From positions 90,262,093 through 90,326,092 of the forward strand of contig OZ024821.1 in the NCBI GenBank assembly GCA_964016985.1: 64,000 nt of DNA, given 5' to 3'. The translations under genes and the position numbers were made by a program. The notes under the pieces were generated by a model. The model did no database searches and had not been told where the DNA came from. It worked only from the letters and a program-made list of their open reading frames with translations. Below are positions 12,086 to 23,800 of the stretch, piece after piece; positions within the stretch are counted from its first letter, which is position 1; each line of letters opens with the position of its first letter. The stretch is from Anodontia alba (taxonomy: Eukaryota; Mollusca; Bivalvia; Lucinida; Lucinidae).

Positions 12086-12122
12086 GAGAGAGAAAGAGAA
12101 AGACAAAGAGACAGAGAGATAC
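12039..12122. repeat. GA/CAGA-rich microsatellite
   Basis: AGAGAGAGAGAGACAGACAG and related purine repeats. Confidence 0.9.
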
Positions 12123-12530
12123 CATAGATACTATTTCATTATAGTGACTTGTGTATAATGTACAACAAAATGAGAAAAATATAACTGTTTCAAGTACACC
12201 CTGTCGCATGGCCCTAAAAGTCACTTCAAACACACTTATAAGAAACTGTCCAAGAATATATGTAGAAAATTAGTAATCCATTAAGTTCTTCAGTAAATAC
12301 ATACATCAACAATATGCCACCGGTCCAACCTTCACAGCATCTATCAGGATCTCTCACTTCCATAGTGGAATGGTCCCGATACATGCAATAACCAAAAGGT
12401 GGAACGGATAGGTCAACCAAGTCGGCATGCTTGTAATCCAAGTAATGTGTCATTGCCTTAACAATACATATCAATAATGTCCGTAATTATGACCTATGTG
12501 AACTGCATAGGCATCAGAAAGCACCAAATG

Positions 12531-12745
12531 AATACCCTTGTCCTGCTGAACCCGGATAGACCCTGCTTTTGCAAACAGTGTAGATTCAGATCAGTTGGCT
12601 TCTGAAGAAGCCAACTGATCTGGATCTGCACTGTTTGCCATTTAGTATATGAATTTATGTCAACAATCTGGATCAAGTTACCTGACTGGCTGAAAATTAG
12701 AAGTGGGCATGGCATCTTAATTTTTTCAGCATGACAAAGGTTAAA
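12531..12745. mobile_element. Family B MITE
   Basis: ACCCTTGTCCTGCTGAACCC on the left, TCAGCATGACAAAGGTTAA on the right. Central palindrome TTGGCTTCTGAAGAAGCCAA. Confidence 0.75.
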
Positions 12746-12999
12746 AAGAGAACAGAAAGTGTTTAACCATTTCTGTGGAGTGGACTCTTCTTCCTCAGCT
12801 CTTTGGACAGGTCCATAATGGTTGTCTGATTTAGTTTTTATTATGACTACGCTTTGTAGAAATTTCTGAACTGAATGCAAACAGTGTAGCATAGCTACAT
12901 ATTTGCCTAAACCCTATAAACACTTTAGATTAACAACAATATATGATACTTGTTCGGATTCATACAATTAGAAAGTTTCCAGTGTGATAATCCAGCTGC

Positions 13000-13159
13000 A
13001 GACAATAAACCTCATTTCTTATTGAAAACAGGTTTTGACATTTCATGCAAAATGTCTCCAGAGTAGACAAACTTGCATGAAATGTCAAAGCCTGTTTTTT
13101 GGGAAAAATATTACCAATTTGTTGTCTGCTGAATTAGCCCAGAGAGTGGTTAAGGTTAA
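13000..13159. mobile_element. Family D MITE
   Basis: GAAAACAGGTTTTGACATTT arm mirrored by AAATGTCAAAGCCTGTTTTT. The right end is CAGAGAGTGGTTAAGGTTAA. Confidence 0.65.
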
Positions 13160-13382
13160 AGCACCTTTCGTTGCAGCAGACAACATTCTGATTTTATTTC
13201 ATTTTTTTCAGACCATAGCTTCACATTTCATGCAGACTTGGCATTTCATGTGAATTGTCTGCAAAGTTGACAATCTTATTGTCTCTTCAAAAATAAAAAA
13301 AATGAGAATGTTGTCTGTGCAAAAAGCATACATTTATACCACATGATCCCCGAGAGAGGGTAGTTCAATACTGGCACGGTCT

Positions 13383-13536
13383 CATCAGAATAGGTGACTT
13401 TACTTTGCCTTTGAAGAATGGAGAACACATGACACCAAGCTGAAAGAAGAGACGTGTAAGGCCATTTACAGTATCATCAACTCAGCTGTCATCTTCAACT
13501 CTGTCCTTAGACACTTCAGAGTATGGTAAAGAGCCT
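13383..13536 (+). other. Possible coding fragment, unrecognised
   Basis: After an AG at 13401-13402 a frame reads LYFAFEEWRTHDTKLKEETC and continues about 24 residues to a TAA near 13530. Its composition looks more protein-like than its surroundings, but there is no start, no recognisable domain and no partner exon. It may be a pseudogene fragment or chance. Confidence 0.15.
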
Positions 13537-13601
13537 AAAATTTCCAGAGTTCTAGATAAGATGGGTATATAATGTCCTATTTTTTTTTTCATAAAAACAT
13601 A

Positions 13602-13911
13602 CCATATTCGACCTAATTACCGCACTGTGCGCTTAGGTTTTTCAAAATTACAGGGAACACTCGGCTGTGGTAAAATACGTATCTACCTGCTAAGGATACA
13701 CTATTAAAAAAAAGTCAGAAAAGGCCTTGTTTGATGATAATTATGCGTTTTTTTTTTCTAATTTTATTTATAAAGGCATATGTTGTGGGTACTCACAACA
13801 TATGCCTTTATAAAGAAGTAAAGAAAAAGTACACTGGCTGTAATCTGAAGACTACGGAATTTCTCGACTGTGCGCTTATAGGGGTATGTGCGGTAATTAG
13901 TTAGAATACGG
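13602..13911. mobile_element. Mariner-like MITE (TA duplication) with E-type palindrome inside
   Basis: CCATATTCGACCTAATTACC and inverted CCGTATTCTAACTAATTACC, flanked by TA. The interior palindrome GGCATATGTTGTGGGTACTC (13770-13815) is a family-E core. Confidence 0.7.
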
Positions 13912-14174
13912 TAGTTACTTAGTGTGTATTCATTAGAAGCATCTCAGCTAGACACTTCCAGTGAGTACCATAACAGGGTTAACACTGTAAGGCATTGTAA
14001 TGGTTATGGTCAGTTGTGAGTGACCAATAATATGTGTACTTAGAATGGTGAGTTTCTGTAATATATTTAGTAACTTAATCAGACTGCTTGATGAGTAATT
14101 AATGTCTTGTCATATGATTAATTGATATTCATATCAGATTTGGAGTTGTACACATATTCACAATCATTTCTGAA

Positions 14175-14377
14175 GTTTTATATAGTTCCAGATAAGAGGG
14201 AGTATTCACAAAAATATTTTTTTCTTATTTTCTCACTAAATGAATGTTGTGAGAATTCATTAGAAATGGTGTGCTTCTAATGGGTACCCACAACATATGT
14301 TTTCATGGAGAAATCAGATAAATACCAGTACCGGTACATTTTTGGTTGAAAAAAGATGCCTTATCTAAAGCTATATG
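14175..14377. mobile_element. Family E MITE
   Basis: TATAGTTCCAGATAAGAGGG to GCCTTATCTAAAGCTATA, centre AAATGGTGTGCTTCTAATGG. Confidence 0.7.
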
Positions 14378-14787
14378 ATTCTGTATTCTACTTACCTTAG
14401 GAATACTCTAGTTTGAAGTAGCAGACAATCAACAAGATCAGATTTTTTCACCGTCTACAATGAATGAAATTTCAGGTCTTATTCTCAGGAAAATTAAGCA
14501 AAATAATTAAATCTTTTGCACTTTTTTTTGTAAAATTCAGCAGACAACAAACTAATGACAGTTTTCTTATTTTCACCAAAAATAAGCCTTGACAAACTGT
14601 TTCCTTTTGATAAAACTTCACAAAACTACAAGACCCATTTTCTGGGGAAAATATGCCAAAAAGTCATCTGTTGGAAGTTTTACGAAACATGCTAAGAGCT
14701 AACCTTTAGCACTCTCTAAGTGAAATCAGCTGATGACAAATGAGTGAGTTTTCTTTTTTTACAGAAAATATATTTTAAATTTGATTT

Positions 14788-14950
14788 TTAACCCTTGTCA
14801 TGCTGAATAAATAAAGATGTCATGCCCACTTCTGATTTCCAGCCAATCAGATTACCTGATTCAGGTTTTTGATAGAAATTCACATATTTAATGACAAACA
14901 GTGCAGATCAAGACCAGTTGGTCTGTCATGTTCAGCAAGAGAAGGGTTAA
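14788..14950. mobile_element. Family B MITE, internally deleted
   Basis: Both TTAA ends are present (TTAACCCTTGTCATGCTGAA and GAAGGGTTAA), but only one arm of the central hairpin remains. Confidence 0.7.
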
Positions 14951-15114
14951 ATTTAGTTTTTAATAAATTTTAAATTTCTACTTACTATATAAATTCATAA
15001 AGTTAAAAGTTAAAATATTATCAGGTGATATTTGCAAATTTCAACAGGCTAATGAATGATGCCTTATAAAGAAGCATAACAATGCTCAATGTTAAGAAAA
15101 GGTACAAACATCAC

Positions 15115-15394
15115 TACGAAAACACGCCTATTCAAATACACTGAAACTTTTACCACCAAAAAATGGCAATTTTTCACATAAAAAATTCTGATATTTTTCA
15201 TGTTTCTGCTCAAAACCTAGATTGTGGGTACTCGTTAGAACTGCCTCATCGAGGCAGTTCTAACGAGTACCCACAATCTATGTTTTTGAGCAGAAATAAC
15301 AAAAATAATGTATACCCCTGGAAACCCCAGTTTCACTATATAAAAGTGGGGTTTAAGGGGGTCAAAATTATACAGGTATGTTTTCATGATGAAC
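15115..15394. mobile_element. Family G MITE
   Basis: ACGAAAACACGCCTATTC to ACAGGTATGTTTTCATGA; long palindrome GTGGGTACTCGTTAGAACTG around CCTCATCGAGG. Confidence 0.75.
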
Positions 15395-15399
15395 ATACT

Positions 15400-16600
15400 T
15401 ACAGGTACAACTAAAATGAGCAGTGACAAGTCCAGACTACCCCTTCTGAAAAGGAAAGACATTGCTCCTTTTCGCTAAATGGATTGATGTAATAAGCAAG
15501 GTTAGATAACGCTATAATCAAAACTACATAATATTTTAAGTTCATGCACATACTGCTGCTCATCATTTCTGTGAAGTTTTATGAAAATCTGATCAAAACT
15601 GTTGACACAGCTCATCCCAAAACCTCAGACAGACTAAGTGCAAAGGGCATCATAAACTCAGACAGACAGACTAAACTGCCAAGGGCAGATAACCCTGCAA
15701 TGAAAAAAATTTTAATGTCACACACTACTACTCATCCTTTTTACCATTTCTGTGTAGTTCTTTGAAAATCTGACAAAAACTTTAGTAGTTCATTAAATAA
15801 TCTCAGACAAAAAGACTAACAGACTGTTGTATCTATGAGGTTCCATTATGTCATTGGGGTGCATTGCTGAGGCATTCCCAGGAGTTAAGTGGAATGAGGG
15901 TACATGCACATTTATTTTTAGTATACAAGGCAACATTAGTCATTACCTTTAGGGAACAAGGGAATGAAACTAAGTCTGACAAACAGGAAACATGGAAATT
16001 TTGAAAATGACTTTTTGGGAACAAGGCAGATTATTTTTAGGGAACATGGGAACATGGTACCCCAGTGGGTCCAGTGGGAGGGCATCATTGCTAAAATTAG
16101 AATTTAGGACAAAATCTGGATGGATCAGTAAAGCAATTTACAAAATATTAAACATAAAAGAGGTCTTTATATCAATTAAATCTATCTTTAACAGTAACTG
16201 CGCTGAAAATTACTTTTTACGCATACATTGAGATATCTTTATTTCAATTAAAAAAAAAAAAAGTCTTCGTGAATTTGATATCTTAACTATGAAATACTAT
16301 TAAAGATATCTTAACTATGAAATCATTAAGTACTACATTGGAGATGTTTTTACCAATACTTGAATTAGAGCTACCTTTAATCATTAACTTTTGGCTTATA
16401 TCCTGTGCAATTCTGAATGATTTACCCAATTATTCAATAAAAATATGTATAGTCGAATAAAAACTATTACTTTTTAATAACGTCTCTCTAAAATAAAGAT
16501 CTTAAACTGAATTACAGATATCTTTATTGAAAATGTAAGACATATCTTTATTGAAAATGTAAGACATCTTAAATAATTCATGCAACAATCTCAGGTAACA
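15400..16600. other. No gene seen
   Basis: Holds repeated CAGACAGACTAA blocks (15,620-15,680), GGGAACATGGGAACATGG-type repeats (15,950-16,055) and AT-rich sequence. Open frames are short and unconvincing. Confidence 0.5.
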
Positions 16601-16605
16601 ATATC

Positions 16606-16818
16606 TTAACGCTTAGCACTCTGGGTAAAATTTTCAGCAGACAACATTTTGAAATATTTTTCTTATTTTTCCCAGAAAACAGAATTTGACATTGCATGCA
16701 AATTGTCTCCTCAGGAGACAATTTGCATGAAATGTCAGATCCTGTTTTCTGGGAAAAATAAGAAAAATATCATCAATTTGCCGTCTGCTGAAAATGCCCA
16801 GAGAGTGGTAAAGGTTAA
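16606..16818. mobile_element. Family D MITE, well preserved
   Basis: TTAACGCTTAGCACTCTGGG to AGAGAGTGGTAAAGGTTAA. The centre TGTCTCCTCAGGAGACA joins long mirrored arms. TTAA on both sides, as for piggyBac-like elements. Confidence 0.8.
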
Positions 16819-17124
16819 AGATAAAAAAGATATCTTCAAATCAATTAACCGTATCTTAATCAAAAATAGAAATCTGTCATTTAAATGTAACTTAAAGATA
16901 TCTCCAAATTATTAGCAAGTGTAAGGGGTCCTGTGCGGTTTTTTTTTTTTTTTTTTTCTTTGGAAGGGCCTTAAATGTAAAAAAAAACCCAAAAAAACAA
17001 ATAGTTCAGGTTACTAAATATGGTCTTTATTTAGTAACCTAAATTGATTTTTACATTTGTGGCCCTTCCAAATCACCAAAAACATTTTAAAAACGCGCCG
17101 GGTCACTAAGGGACCACCTATTAA

Positions 17125-17182
17125 ACACACACACGCACGCGCGCGCGCGCGCACACAATTCTGAGGCGCGCACACACACACA
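17125..17182. repeat. CA/CG microsatellite
   Basis: CACACACGCACGCGCGCGCG followed by further CA. Alternating purine-pyrimidine, with CpG steps unlike the AT-rich surroundings. Confidence 0.85.
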
Positions 17183-17399
17183 CTGTGCACGTGCACCTGT
17201 CCGATGGATCACGACGTCAACCAACGGTGGATAACTCTGATTTTCTTTTCCCTGTTATCGTTAAGATCTTATTGTATAAAAAGGATTAGGAAACTGTTGA
17301 AACTTGTTCTCGTGTGAATCTTATAGTTTTCTGCCAACCTTCCCACCCCACCTATCCACCCGATCCCCTTCTCCCTACTCCACCCCACAAACAACCACT

Positions 17400-18870
17400 T
17401 GTTTTATTCATTTTATGTGACTATGGATCGCGGGCTATGGAATAAGATCAACTTTGCAGTTGCAGTTTTAATTTTGAGCAGCTAATTTTGCTGGAGTTGC
17501 CTACCATTAAATATTGCATGTTGATTGCAAATAAACTCGTACCTGCAAAACACACAGTCAGAGAGAGTATCATCGAGAGAATAACACTTTATACATATAC
17601 TGAGAAAATGGCTGGTAAGATTTGGTATCAAGTAGAGTGTTTTTTCTGTAAACAAATGCTATTGATCGAAACGATCAGAAAACCTCCCGACAATTTTCAA
17701 ACTGTTTAGAGTAGCAGGTTGCAGATTCTTAAACTTCTGCTGCTTGGTAAATGATATGACAAGTAAATACTCTTCCTACATTTGGTTACATTTGAGCAAA
17801 ATCACAAAAGTTTATATTTTTTATCTTTTTCTTAGCTGGGTTGTTGTCATTAAATGGGAATATTTCGCTTACAAAGGTTTACAGTAACTGGGCAACCCGT
17901 TGTCAGGTTGTACCACCCAATTTGATATATGCCATTAATATTGCCATTAATATTCACTTTCCCTTTACGGATAACTTTAAAATTTTCCATGTTTGTGTTT
18001 CAGTATATGGTATTTCATTTTGATGAGCATTAATACTCAGATGATTCATGGGGTGGACTACGATTATGATGATAATGATTTAATGGATGTTTGTCTTAAC
18101 CCTTTCTCCTACATCATTACTGCTATACATATGCATATATCCCAAAGTAATTCAGTGTATACAATGCTAAACAGTGCCAGCTAAAGGCCACATGAATGTA
18201 TCCCTGGTCATCACTAACAGGACTGATCAACATCATGAAAACATACTTATATAATTTTGACCCCATTAAACCCCACTTTTATGTAGTAAAACTGGGGTTT
18301 ACAGGGGTATACATTATTTTTCTTATATCTGCTCAAAAACATAGATTGTAGGTACTCATTAGAATTGCCTCAGCGAGGCGGTTCTAACGAGTACACACAA
18401 TCTATGTTTTGTGCAGAGATATGAAAAATACTAGAGTTTTTTTATCTGAAAATTTTAATGTTTTGGAGGTGAAATTTTCTATATATTTGAATAGGCGTGT
18501 TTTCGTAATGAAGATCCAGCTCAATGTTTGCGCATGCTAAGTGCGTATAATTGGTGCAGTGTGCATGTTACACATGCAGATTGCTGGCTTAAGTGCTGAA
18601 CAGGTATAAATGTGGCTTACTTTTACAATGAATGATTAAAGCGCGAGATGATAAGAGAGATATGAGAATGAAGGGTGATGATGATATAGAATGTGGATAT
18701 AAGAAATATCAGGGTATCTCGTTAATGAGTCATTATCATCTGATTGTTTATCATATACCCTGGGACGAAACCCTGTCACATTTGAATGACAATGATTGTT
18801 TTTGTTTATGATATGTTTGTTCTTATAGATTTTTGATTTTTATGTTTACAAATAAAGTTGTGTATGAATC
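17400..18870 (+). other. Possible small transcription unit or WDR6 5' exon region
   Basis: A repeat-poor island broken only by a family-G MITE. It shows ATGGCTG/GTAAGA (donor at 17615), an acceptor TTTTTCTTAG ending at 17835, and a signal AATAAAGTTGTGTATG at about 18851. Joining that donor to that acceptor opens a frame starting MAAGLLSLNGNISLTKVYSN that runs about 60 codons to a TGA near 18023. I do not recognise this peptide. Alternatively the 17614 donor joins 20789 and is the WDR6 leader, leaving a five-codon upstream ORF. Neither is proven. Confidence 0.25.
18236..18513. mobile_element. Family G MITE
   Basis: GAAAACATACTTATATAATT to GAATAGGCGTGTTTTCGTAA, opposite orientation to the copy at 15115. 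Confidence 0.75.
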
Positions 18871-19049
18871 TGCAAACTGTTGAGCACTAAAACTGTCTCA
18901 TTAACCCGAAAAGAATGTTGTATTCTGAGCAGGGTACCAAAGTAAAGTCTAATTTTAGATTGCCAAAATAAACTAAAGTTGCAGAAGGAGGTACATGTAA
19001 TAATTCCAAATAGTATTAGTGCAGGGATAAAATGAAAACTTTTAAAATC

Positions 19050-19265
19050 ATTGCTCTGGATAAGGACTTAGGTACCGACCTTTTTCAATAAAAAAGTGTT
19101 GATACTGGTTTTATTTCTCCATGAAAACATACCAGTATGTTGTAGGTACTCATTAAAAGAGCCTCAGCAAGGCACTTTTAATGAGTACCCACAACATGTT
19201 TTCATGGAGAAATAAGAAAAAATATTAATTTTATCTGATATGCCCTCTTATCTAGAGCTATGTTA
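19050..19265. mobile_element. Family E MITE
   Basis: TTGCTCTGGATAAGGAC to CCTCTTATCTAGAGCTATG, centre AGCCTCAGCAAGGCACTTTT. Confidence 0.75.
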
Positions 19266-19286
19266 AAGAGCATCTGTATGTTTGTC

Positions 19287-19542
19287 GGGCCTTGGTTGCT
19301 CAGTCAGATGCACATCAGGCTGGTGATCAGGAGATCATGGGTTTGATCCCAGCCATTTACGACAACATTCTTCCATAGAGATTGATTATGAAATATTTTC
19401 TACATTCATTCTCTCCCTCCCGCTGATTCAAGAAAGGCAGTTGTCAGTTTCTAGCAAAGTGCACAAGAACTGGTTAAATGCTTAGAGGACCATGCCTGCC
19501 CAGGAAAAAAGAGTGGTTGGGTAAACTGACTGTGCTGTACAT
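19287..19542 (+). mobile_element. tRNA-derived SINE, older copy, tail replaced
   Basis: Head GGCCTTGGTTGCTCAGTCAG and B box GGGTTTGATCC. The 3' end stops where a second SINE begins. Confidence 0.75.
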
Positions 19543-19546
19543 AATT

Positions 19547-19848
19547 GGTGGCTCAGTTGGATGCGCCGTTCAACTGGAGACCAGGAGGTCGCGGGTTCAA
19601 CCCCTGCCGAGGTCGGCAACATTCTTTCGTGGAGATTGATCATGAAATATTTTCTACGGTCATTCTCTCCCTTCCGCTGATTCAAGAAGGGCAGTTGTCA
19701 GTTTCTGGCGAAAGAATGTGCACAATACTGGTTAACCGCTTTAACAGAGGACTAAGCGTGCCCAGTAAACGTGTGGTTAGGTAAACTGACCGCGCTCGGC
19801 ATGGCCCCATTGGGTTGACTGGGCCGTAAAACCTCAACACAAACAAAC
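19547..19848 (+). mobile_element. tRNA-derived SINE, full-length and young-looking
   Basis: A box GGTGGCTCAGTTGGATG and B box GGGTTCAACCC in a tRNA-like head, body CGTGGAGATTGATCATGAAA, tail CACAAACAAAC. Confidence 0.85.
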
Positions 19849-20019
19849 TTTGATACTGGACATAATGAGATGCTCTTGTTTTCCTTGTGCTAAATGATAA
19901 TGGGGTTCATTACTATGCAAGGGTGAACCGTGAGAGCTGTGAAAATACCATGCCCAACTTGTCCCATTTCCCTGTGGACAAATAAGAAATTTCAATTTAC
20001 TTGTCCTTGGACAATGTCT

Positions 20020-20200
20020 TCTTAGCTCTAGCTAAGAAGAGGATCCAGATTATGAGCTACCGCGTATATATTTTTTTGTATTTCTCAGAAAAAAAACAAA
20101 CATATGCTGTAGGTACTCATTAGAAGCACCTCACTAAGTGGGTACCCACAATGTCATGTTTTCTTTGAGAAATCAGAAAAATGTCAATTTTCGAGCAAGT
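20020..20200. mobile_element. Family E MITE, partial
   Basis: TATGCTGTAGGTACTCATTA and GTACCCACAATGTCATGTTT arms with a shortened centre. Confidence 0.6.
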
Positions 20201-20329
20201 AAATCTTGGTTTGACAAGTGGATTTTGACCATTTACTTTGTCCATGGAAAAGTACATTGTAGCTAAATTTGATAATTCTACAACCCTGCTATGTCTCATC
20301 AGTGGACACTGTATTCGTGTAGATTTTAA

Positions 20330-20536
20330 TTAACCCTTGTCCTGCTGAACCTGGATATACTCTGCCTTTGCAAACAGTGCAAATCAGTTGGCTTCTGAAA
20401 AAGCCAACTGATCTGGATCTGCACTGTTTGCCATTCAGTATTTGAATTTGTATCGAAAACCTGGATCAAGTAATCTGATTGGCTGAAAATTAGAAGTGGG
20501 CATGGCATCTTAATTTATTCAGCAGGAAAAGGATTA
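20330..20536. mobile_element. Family B MITE
   Basis: Left end TTAACCCTTGTCCTGCTGAA; the right end has decayed to AGCAGGAAAAGGATTA. Core palindrome present. Lies 250 bp before the WDR6 leader acceptor. Confidence 0.72.
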
Positions 20537-20788
20537 CTAGGAAGAAAGGGTCTGCTGACTACAAGTCTCTAGTGTTGGCCCCGATAAGTCATCAAGCATA
20601 GCATTAACAGGGCTGTTACTTTGCTAACATCTACAGTCAAATCTAGCAGCAGTCTTCTAGACATTTTTTTTATACTATAAATACATGTATGCATCAAGAA
20701 AGTTACTCCTAGTAGACACACTTGATTGTCTGCACCTAATGCTTTTTGTTAACTTGTTTGTCATTGATACATGAGTTTCTTCTTTCAG

Positions 20789-20819
20789 ATTGTATAGCTT
20801 AACTTAAGAACTTAAAGTA
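20789..20819 (+). promoter_or_regulatory. WDR6: 5' UTR segment with upstream splice acceptor
   Basis: A strong acceptor, TTTCTTCTTTCAG, ends at 20788, 31 bases before the WDR6 start codon. This suggests that the ATG exon is preceded by at least one non-coding exon. Best upstream donor seen in unique sequence: CTG/GTAAGA at 17614/17615. That link is an inference only. Confidence 0.5.
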
Positions 20820-20889
20820 ATGTTATCATCTGTATATCACACTGGGCCAGTGACAGCTCTTTCTTGTGTGAATGCTTCGGTATTAGCAG
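20820..20889 (+). CDS. WDR6: WDR6 exon 1 (aa 1-23)
   Basis: Begins at ATG and encodes [20 protein letters not shown]..., the first strand of the N-terminal propeller. The donor GTGAGT follows at 20890 and the exon ends in phase 1. GPVTAL...LAG is the usual opening of the family. Confidence 0.85.
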
Positions 20890-23800
20890 GTGAGTAATCA
20901 TCATAGTATTACCTTTTCTTGGGGGGGGGGGGGGCTTATATTTTTTGATAGCAGATGGTATATTTGTAAAGCCCATTTTTTATAGAGAGTATTTGAAGAG
21001 TTATGATGGTGATACCGGTACTCCAATTTAAAACAAAAAGTTTATCATGACTTGTACTTCAGAAATGACTAATATATCTTAAAGCTAATGATCTGGGAGG
21101 TTTCCTATTCAAAAACCACAAATATGTCATTTTGAATGATTTTGGAACTGCTTATTAGATTGGTGTAGGCTAAGTAGTGGTAGGAATACAATATTGGTTC
21201 ATACATGTAACAGATAACTGTATGATAACACATGTTTAGTGATCCAAAATGGTAGACAGTTTCAAGATGTTTGGAATCATTAGAACAGTTCTGGTCCAAA
21301 ATATCTCTTGCCTGTGTTGTTTTTGCATTTCAATACATCTTGAATGCTATTTTTCCTTGAAACAAATAGTTTTGTAATATGTAGATAACATTTTTGGACA
21401 GGTTTTCAAAAATCTGTCCTTTAAAATTGTGATATTGGGCAGGCATTGGGTGTCTTTGGCGGTTTACCTTTTGGTTAACCTTTTTGAAAAAAAAAATCTT
21501 CCATCATACTGTTAGGCATTTTTCTTGTTAAGATACAAACTGTTAACCCATAAAGCCCTAATTGTAACTTCAAAAGACATCATTTGAATTTTTTTAAATA
21601 TTTTCAGAGAAAATAAGGCTTGACATTTTGTGTGCTGCATCTGACTAGCAGATAATTCTCATGAAATGTCTAGCCTTATTTTCTTTGAAAAAAAAATAAG
21701 GAGAAAAAATGAAATAAAAAAAAACAACAACATTAAACTGCTACAATTTGGCCTGGCACTTTCAGGGTTAACACTGAAGATCAAATATTTGCTACAACTC
21801 AAATATTAAATCTAGCCAGCTACAGGTTCATGTACAAACCATAGTAGTACAACATTTATCAAAATCTTATTTCAGGTATTGGTTCTAAATTACATATCTA
21901 CAGGCTTCAGCCAGAGGTGCAGCACATAGGAACATACAGTGTCCTACCTGGAAGAGTGATACATGGTATCAGACAAGGTGAGTCCTTCTTGGTAAGCTTA
22001 TTTTATAGATTTTGTTATTTAAAGGTAAAATTCAGGCCTTTAAGTGGAGAACAGTTCTAAGTCAATTTGCCTCTCAGAGTTGACATATCAAAACAGCGTT
22101 TGTGTCATTTGTTTTAATTGTTAGTTTTTATGAGCTTTATTGGAAAGTGAACTTTTATATTACCACTTGGAATTCTCTTTATAACATGGTTTATTATGGC
22201 ACAGTTTGGGACATAACATGGTTTAAAAATGAATCCTAAAATGTTGTAACCAAATTAAAATGTATAGATTATGTAGAAAAATATATAGATTATATAGAAA
22301 AGTGACCATTTATGGTTATTTTTCTATGTAATCTATACTTTTTTTATTTGGATTCAACATGTTTTTTTTTTTTTTGCTAACACAATTTTGATTCTTTTGA
22401 TTCCAGCAGTAGTATTACAAAGTAGTGATTGTGGTCATGTGATGTATCTATTTATGTTGACTTTATAATATGTATAATTTTATGTTAACCCAGTGACTCA
22501 TTGAGGATGGCTTACAACCAGTTTTTGCAAGGTTTTAAAGGAATGTCACATTTATGATCAGTTTCAAGTTGGCAGTGCCAGAGATTTATAAGTGTAAATA
22601 AGGGTATGTCATTCTTGATAATTATAGTTACAACCCTTTTTGACACCTGGAAATTGTTGTCAAAATGATGCTGTATTTAGTTTTTGCACCATTCTGTGAT
22701 TAACTACAGTTTCCAACAATGGATTTACCCAGTGGGGTTTTGAAACCTTCCCAATCAGTTTTTCAACCGACTGAAACAAAGAGCACAATGTATTTCAATA
22801 CCCACTGGATAATTCCAATGAGGATGGGAAAAAGATATATTCCATGGTAAAATTGAACATAATAAAAATGAAATGAAATACATAGCTACAGATAAGAGGG
22901 GGTATCCACATAATATTTTTCTTATTTCTCGACGAAAACGTATGTTGTGGGTAATCATTAGAAGTGCCTCACCGAGTGTTTTTGTTGAGAAATAAGAAAG
23001 ATATCAGCATTTTTCGGATGAAAAAAGCGCCTTATCTGTTGCTATGTGTAATATGAAAAGTATCTCAATTATGATACAATTGTTCAACAGTAACATTTAG
23101 TACTTTATTTACCATAAGTGGTTGGATACCTTATCTCCTTACCATACCTATTTTAAAATGTGAACATGTCTATTTCACTACCTGTTGATTTGTCTAAGAT
23201 ACTACTGGATGATTGGCAAACAGTGTAGACCTGATCAGATGCCACAGAATGTGGCATCTGATCTTGGTCTACACTGTTTGCTTAGGCCTGTATGTCAGAA
23301 CACTTTTTATAAATACATTAAATGCTTATTTTTACAAATTACTCTGGAATTTCTTTTAACAGAACCATACGTTGATGAGAGAGATTTGAAACTTTGTGTG
23401 TTTGGTCAGAAATGTTTGAGGGTGATCCACTACGACCAGAACTCGTATGAGGTCCAGGTCAACACAGACTTGGTCCTGTTTGATGATTGGATTTGGGATG
23501 TTGCTTGGTTGCAGGTAGATACCTTAAATTAAAATGAATATGTAGATGTTTTTTATACCCCCAGCCTCAGTGTTTCAATCAGATGTGCATCTGACTAGTG
23601 ATCAGGAGATTGGAGGTTCGATCCCAACTGAGTAAGGTGACATTCTTTTGTGGAGATTGAATGATCATGAAATATTTTCTGTGGTTATTCTCTCACCTCT
23701 GCAGATTCAAGAAGGGCAGTTGTCAGTTTCTGGTGGACCAATGTGCACAAGTACTGATCAGCTGCATAGAGGATTAAGCCTGCCCAGGCAATGTGTGGTT

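Noticed and set aside
11915..12233. Frames rich in Arg-Glu-Asp or Ser-Leu-Cys
   Set aside because: Translation of the GA/CAGA microsatellite.
19545..19784. Open frames and tRNA-like sequence with good A and B boxes
   Set aside because: They belong to the tRNA-derived SINE, which recurs about nine times with the same 3' body and tail; not a tRNA gene or a protein.
23185..23532. 115-codon frame starting upstream of exon 3
   Set aside because: The first half ([15 protein letters not shown] style) is the translation of a family-A MITE; only the part from 23,363 is real exon.
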